Under the pieces are notes generated by a model. That model was not told where the DNA came from and did not search any database. It worked only from the letters and a program-made list of their open reading frames with translations. The position numbers were made by a program, and so were the translations under genes. Below are positions 59,184 through 64,000 of a stretch of 64,000 bases of DNA, one piece after another. Each line of letters opens with the position of its first letter. The first letter of the stretch is position 1. Origin of the DNA: Erpobdella octoculata (Eukaryota; Annelida; Clitellata; Hirudinida; Erpobdellidae); assembly GCA_963978895.1 (NCBI GenBank), contig OZ022242.1, positions 13,024,962 through 13,088,961 of the forward strand. Direction: 5' to 3'.

Positions 59184-59354
59184 GTTGGTTTTGTGTTATA
59201 TCTTTATTATTCTAAATTAACGATAATAATTATAATCTAACTATTGTGGTTGCTAAACACTTATTTAGATTTGAAGTCAGTTATTAATGAAATTACATCT
59301 GCTTTGTTTTATGAAGTAACTAAAAAGGAAATAGGACAAAACTTAAAGATATAT

Positions 59355-59366
<12 letters not shown>

Positions 59367-59410
<44 letters not shown>
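59367..59410. repeat. (CA)n-(TA)n microsatellite in the gypsy LTR
   Basis: CA and TA runs lie inside the left LTR. The right LTR has a much longer TA run at the same place (63686-63767), so the tract expanded independently in each copy. Confidence 0.9.
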
Positions 59411-59417
<7 letters not shown>

Positions 59418-59510
59418 CACATGCATACATATATCCATACATCCATATATATATTTACAGCAATACAATAAATATGGCTATAAATCCATACTCCCAGCAC
59501 CTCCCGCTCT

Positions 59511-62500
59511 TTATAGAAAATCATATGATTTTCTACTGGGGTCCAGTACTATTCGTTTTGGAGGGTTGCAATAATGTTTAGGTCTTGCCTCCGGTTCTAT
59601 TCCTGTTGGAATGTGTGTCAACTCTTCCGGATTGACTTCATTATCCATATGGCTCGGAACATGGTCTCCTTGTCTATTCTCTTCATCCTCATTCTCCGTA
59701 ACCCGAGGGGTTGCATTTATGTCTGGTTTCAACATCTCTTCCTCTCCTGGGAACACAATTCTTACAGGGGCTTTCTCTCCATCGCTTTTATCTTGCAGAG
59801 GTACTGGCATGTCGAATGTCTCAAACATTTCTTTAAGTGCCCAATCTAAATTCCTTGGTCTTAATTGATTTGTATGCCTTTTTGTAATCCTTCTGTCAAT
59901 CTCAACTTCGTAAACCGTTTTTCCAATTCTTTTTAAAATCTTCGCTGGTATCCATCTGGGATGGTTTGGATTTTTATAATCTCTAGCGTACACCGCATCT
60001 TGTTCTTTAAAGACTTTCGGTCTTGCCCCATTCCTTTTGTCAAACTGTCTCTTCATGCAAGATTTTTTTCTGAATACTTTTCATTTTTTTAGTACTTAGT
60101 TGTAAGTCTGATAGTGGTGTTCTAATTTGTCTCCCCAAAAAATTTTCTGCGGGAGATTTTTGATGTGGACTAGATGGGCATGGTGTAGATCTATAACCAA
60201 TGTCTTGGGAAATCCATACCGAGCAAACATTTTGTTCAGCTCGCGAATTGTCGTTGTTGAGGTAGCCGCACTCATTTGTATTATTTCTGGCCATTTTGAA
60301 TATGCGTCCACAACAACCAGAAACATTGAATTCTCCATTGGTCCCGCAAAATCAATGTGAATTCTCTCCCAGGCCTGTGATGGTTCAGGCCATGGTGACA
60401 ACGTGTTTTTTATAGGCATTTTAGCTGCTTTTTGACATGCATCACAGGTTTTCACCATACTTTCAATATCTCTATCGATTCCATGCCAATACACCGACTG
60501 TCTGGCCAGCATTTTCATTCTCGTAATACCTGGATGACCCTGATGTAGCATCCTCAATATACGCTGTTGCAGTTTTTTTGGAATTACTGCTCTTACACCC
60601 ATAAATAGAATGCCATCATGTAAAGTCAAATCAGTTGCTTTACTTTGGAATGCATTCCAGTTTGATCCAGGTTTAACTTTTGGTCAAAATCCCTTTTTAA
60701 TGGTCTCACTTAACCCTCTGAGTTCAGAGTCTTCTTCTGTCATGATTTGAATATCTTTCTTACTAACAGGTAATTGTCTCATCGTATCCTCTTGTATCAT
60801 TGTGATGTCTTCGTTTACACCTGCTATTATCAAATCCTCATTTCCTGTTGTTTTTTTTTGGATCAATGAGTCTTGATAAGGCATCAGCTTGACCAAAATT
60901 TGCTGTTCGTCGATATTCGATCTCAAAATCATAAGCTAAGAGTATCAGTTCCATCTCTGCAGTCTGTTTGCAGCGTGTGCAGATATTCCTTTCTTTGAAC
61001 CAAATACTGACAAGAGAGGCCTGTGATCGGTCAATAGCGTAAACCGCCTTCCATAAACAAATCTATGGAATTTTCTGTTCCATTAAGAAATCGGTGTGAA
61101 ATCACTGCTCCAATTCCGTATTCACATGCACCAGCAGCTATTACGATGTCTCTTTTGGGATCATAATGCATCAGCAATAAATTTGATTGTAACACCTTCT
61201 TAAGACTTGTGAAAGATTCCTGGTGTACTCTTAAACATTCAAACTTCTCATTTTTTCCTAGTCATCTAGTGGGCCTCTCATTTGATTTGTCTCATCTTTG
61301 GTACAAAAACAGAATAGTAACTAACCATACCCAAAAACGATTTTAACTGTTTTCTGTCTTTTGGTGGGGGCATTCCTACAATTGCTGTTATTTTTCCTGG
61401 GTCTGGTTTTCGGTCTTCTTTGCTGATAATATGACCTAGAAATTTAATCTCTTTCTTGGCAAAAGAGCACTTGTCCATCTTGACTCTAAATCCAAAATCT
61501 GAAATCCGTTTGAATAGTTCAAAAACATTCATATTGTGTTTTTCCAATGTTGTGCCAGTCACAATTACATCGTCCAGGTAAGCCGCACAACCTTTTAACC
61601 CTGAAGTTAAATTATCCATTGTTTCCTGGAAAATACCTGGTGCACTTTTTACTCCAAAGGGAAGTCTCTGGTACTGATATAGACCTTTAGGAGTGTTGAT
61701 CGTAACGAGCTCTTTTGATGATTCGTCCATTTCAAACTGTAGATATGCATCAGCAAAATCTACTTGAGTAAACCAAGCTCCTTGGTTTAATTTTGAAAAA
61801 ATTTCATTCGGTGTTGGAAGTGGATGTTGGTGCATCTCAAGCGCAACGTTAAGGCCTGTTTTAAAATCAGCACAGATGTGCACCGTTCCGCTTTTCTTTG
61901 GAACAACCACAATCGGTGCCGCCCAGTGATTGTATTCAACTTTTTTAAGAACTCCTTCATTGACTAATCTTTCAAGTTCCCTAATGGTTATTTCTTCGTA
62001 AGCAAAAGGTATTTTTCGTGGTCTGCAAAATTTTGGCTGAGACTCTGACTTAAGGAGCAATCTTGCCTTCTTTTTACTGCAATGGCCCAATTCTTCTTTG
62101 AAAACATTTGGAAACTCTGTTTGTAAACGAACAGCTAAACTGTTTTCTTCCTGCGAAGGCTTTTCTGCAACAGAACAACAGATTGCATCAAACGCTTTTA
62201 TCATTGGTGGAAGTTGATCCATCCATTCAATTCCTAGAAGTTGTGTTGTATTTTTGGCCACAAAACAGCGTCCATTGCCTGTGAATCCTGCGTTTGCAGC
62301 ACCAATTTTTGTTGTTGCTTTATCTAGCCTTGGTGAACCAATCTTCACCCAAGTTTTTGTACTGATGATTGTGACATCGGCTCCGGAGTCCAGTTGCATC
62401 CTAATTTCGACATCACCAAATTTCACTGTGGTGTATCTTCTTTTGGCTGCTATAATTGTTTGCTTGCTGGGAATTGTCTTGACTTGCCGTATTTCGTGTC

Positions 62501-63482
62501 GTCTTGACGACAGACTTGGACTCCTCCTTAAGTTTGGACTTCTCTTTCTACTGAAAAGTCTTTTGGGACTTTTATCATCAGTTCTGCAGTTGGCAGCAAA
62601 ATGTCCCAGTTTTCCACAGCGAAATATTTTTCCTTTACTGGTGAACCCCGGATTTCTTGGCTGGAAGATTTTTAGGTGATCTTTCAGAATAGTGATTAAC
62701 CTTACTAACTAAGGTTTCTGAAATCATCATTTGTTCTGTATGTAACAGTTTTAACCTTTCACATTCTTCAATAAGCTCTTCCAGTGAGCACTCTTGTTCT
62801 ACCCTGAGCAGTAATTTGTGCTTAATGTTTAAATATTTCGGATCCTTCAATCCCCATATAAAATGTAAGCACATAATGGCTTCCTTTGTGAAATTTTCCC
62901 AGTGTGCTTCGTTGCACAGCCTGTTCACCTTTGTGCCGAATGCCCTGAAAGTCTCTGAGTCCCTTATTTGGACATTTTCAAAATCAAACCGTCTTTGATG
63001 AATGCTTTTTTTTATTACCAAACAGTTTTTCTAAGCAACCTTTTGTCTCCTCATAGCTTAGACTCTCGAATGTTCTTGGCAATATACTACCCTTAAGTAG
63101 CGTGTATTCGTTTTGTTGAAGCTTCCCGGTCAGAGTTGCTCTTTTTTCTGAATCGCTCATTAATGTGCCTCCGACTGACTGAACAGCTTCTTCAAATCGC
63201 CCAATCCAACTCATTTGTAGAGGTCTGGTCTTACGGATCTATTGTCCTGCATCATTGAGATTAACTGAAAAATTTTTTTTCAGTTTCTTCTTTTTCAATT
63301 CTCTTTTCTTCTTTTTCTCGAGCTTCCCTCTCAAGTTTCTCTTCTTTTTCAATTCTCTTTTCTTTTTTTTCTCACGCCTCTTTTTCAAGTTTTTCTTGTT
63401 TTTCTCGAGCTTCCCTCTCAAGTTTCTCTTCCATTAGAAACTTAAGCAATTGTGCTATGTTTGAATCTTGGTACTTTGACAT
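59511..63482 (-). pseudogene. Gag-pol remains of the antisense gypsy element
   Basis: Read on the minus strand from ATG at 63482: a Glu/Lys/Arg-rich gag start with a stop; gag matrix blocks; zinc knuckle CGKLGHFAANC (about 62625-62590); protease MQLDSGADVTIIS; reverse transcriptase with YLDD (about 61590); a stop-ridden RNase H (RRFTLLTDHRPLL, GQADALSRLI); integrase zinc finger (HPGITRMK...CDACQ) and IHIDFAGP. After KTLVID the integrase core breaks off and resumes, frameshifted, at KSPAENFLGRQIRTPL, so roughly 100 residues including the catalytic Glu are missing. The element cannot be autonomous. Confidence 0.88.
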
Positions 63483-63679
63483 CCTGGTCGCCAATTGTTA
63501 TATCTTTATTATTCTAAATTAACGATAATAATTAAAATCTAACTATTGTGGTTGCTAAACACTTATTTAGATTTGAAGTCAGTTATTAATGAAATTACAT
63601 CTGTTTTGTTTTATGAAGTAACTAAAAAGAAAATGGGACAAAACTTAAAGATATACATATACACATACATACATATAGC

Positions 63680-63685
<6 letters not shown>

Positions 63686-63767
<82 letters not shown>
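63686..63767. repeat. (TA)n microsatellite
   Basis: A TA run of about 80 bases in or just outside the right gypsy LTR, leading into Helitron-like sequence. Confidence 0.9.
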
Positions 63768-63770
<3 letters not shown>

Positions 63771-63774
63771 GAAT

Positions 63775-63945
63775 GTTTGTATTTATGTATGTTAATGTCC
63801 TTTATGCATTGCTACACCATTCATCCGATCGTAATGAAATTTTCACACAAACTTGAGAGTCAAGGGGAAAGTCAAATAAAAAAAAAAATTTTGAAATCCG
63901 TCACAAAATGAGCGGAGCGGAGCGGGTGAGCGAGCGGGAACTATA
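63775..63945 (+). mobile_element. Helitron-like element fragment
   Basis: CCTTTATGCATTGCTACACC, ATTCATCCGATCGTAATG and AGCGGAGCGGAGCGGGTGAG match the body of the element at 54694 in the same order. The 3' end is replaced by (TATG)n sequence before the window ends. Confidence 0.65.
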
Positions 63946-64000
63946 TATATATGTATGTGCGTATGTATGTGTGTATGTATGTATGTGTATGTGCATGTAT

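Larger units (their letters stand above)
59194..63780 (-). mobile_element. Degraded Ty3/gypsy element, antisense in a Myt1-like intron
   Basis: Direct repeats of about 280 bases, starting TGTTATATCTTTATTATTC on the plus strand, lie at 59194 and 63496 and are the LTRs, the right one being the 5' LTR. Each has acquired a (TA)n block, which blurs the outer ends. The minus-strand primer-binding site TGGCGACCAGGATG is at 63480-63493, next to the 5' LTR. The purine tract GAGCGGGAGGTGCTGGGAG is at 59491-59509. LTRs differ at several bases, so this copy is older than the one at 34934. Confidence 0.88.

Overview
The window is nuclear DNA from a metazoan. Spliced exons with GT/AG junctions, tRNA-derived SINEs, hAT/P/Helitron-type DNA transposons, Ty3/gypsy and LINE-type elements, and very heavy (TA)n and (GAT)n/(ATC)n microsatellites all point that way. 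The AT-rich composition, glutamine-rich proteins and a Myt1-family gene fit a protostome, perhaps a lophotrochozoan. That placement is inference, and I cannot name a species.

Only four host-gene loci can be supported. (1) Positions 1-180 hold the 3'-terminal coding exon of an unrecognised plus-strand gene, with an AATAAA signal at 315. (2) Positions 1573-1800, minus strand, hold one internal exon of a ninjurin-like membrane protein. (3) Positions 24077-31202, plus strand, hold five phase-compatible exons of a nuclear-receptor ligand-binding domain. The DNA-binding domain lies upstream or outside the window. The domain carries a glutamine-rich insert between helix 1 and helix 3. (4) Positions 52211-59183, plus strand, hold the 5' part of a Myt1/MYT1L/ST18-type CCHHC zinc-finger transcription factor in seven phase-compatible exons; the gene runs beyond the window.

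The rest is mobile or simple-sequence DNA. From 0.4 to 17 kb there are microsatellites, four minisatellites, several small hAT-type MITEs, Helitron-like elements and SINE remains. At 17.8-21.8 kb lies a 3975-bp P-superfamily element. At 22.2-23.6 kb a 712-bp unit is tandemly duplicated. The introns of the nuclear receptor hold a Helitron-like element, two SINEs, a TA-flanked MITE, two LINE fragments and a 712-bp miniature LTR element that encodes only a SAP-domain peptide.

From 34.8 to 48.6 kb there is a nested pile. A Helitron-like (TA)n head was entered by an intact-looking SAP-containing Ty3/gypsy element with identical LTRs. Its 3' LTR was then entered by a second copy of the P element, apparently identical to the first. 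Next to it is a 4.26-kb inverted-repeat element holding two separate non-autonomous hAT insertions. The Myt1-like gene has a Helitron-like element in one intron and a broken antisense gypsy element starting about 10 bases after a splice donor. I found no CRISPR array, operon, tRNA or rRNA gene.
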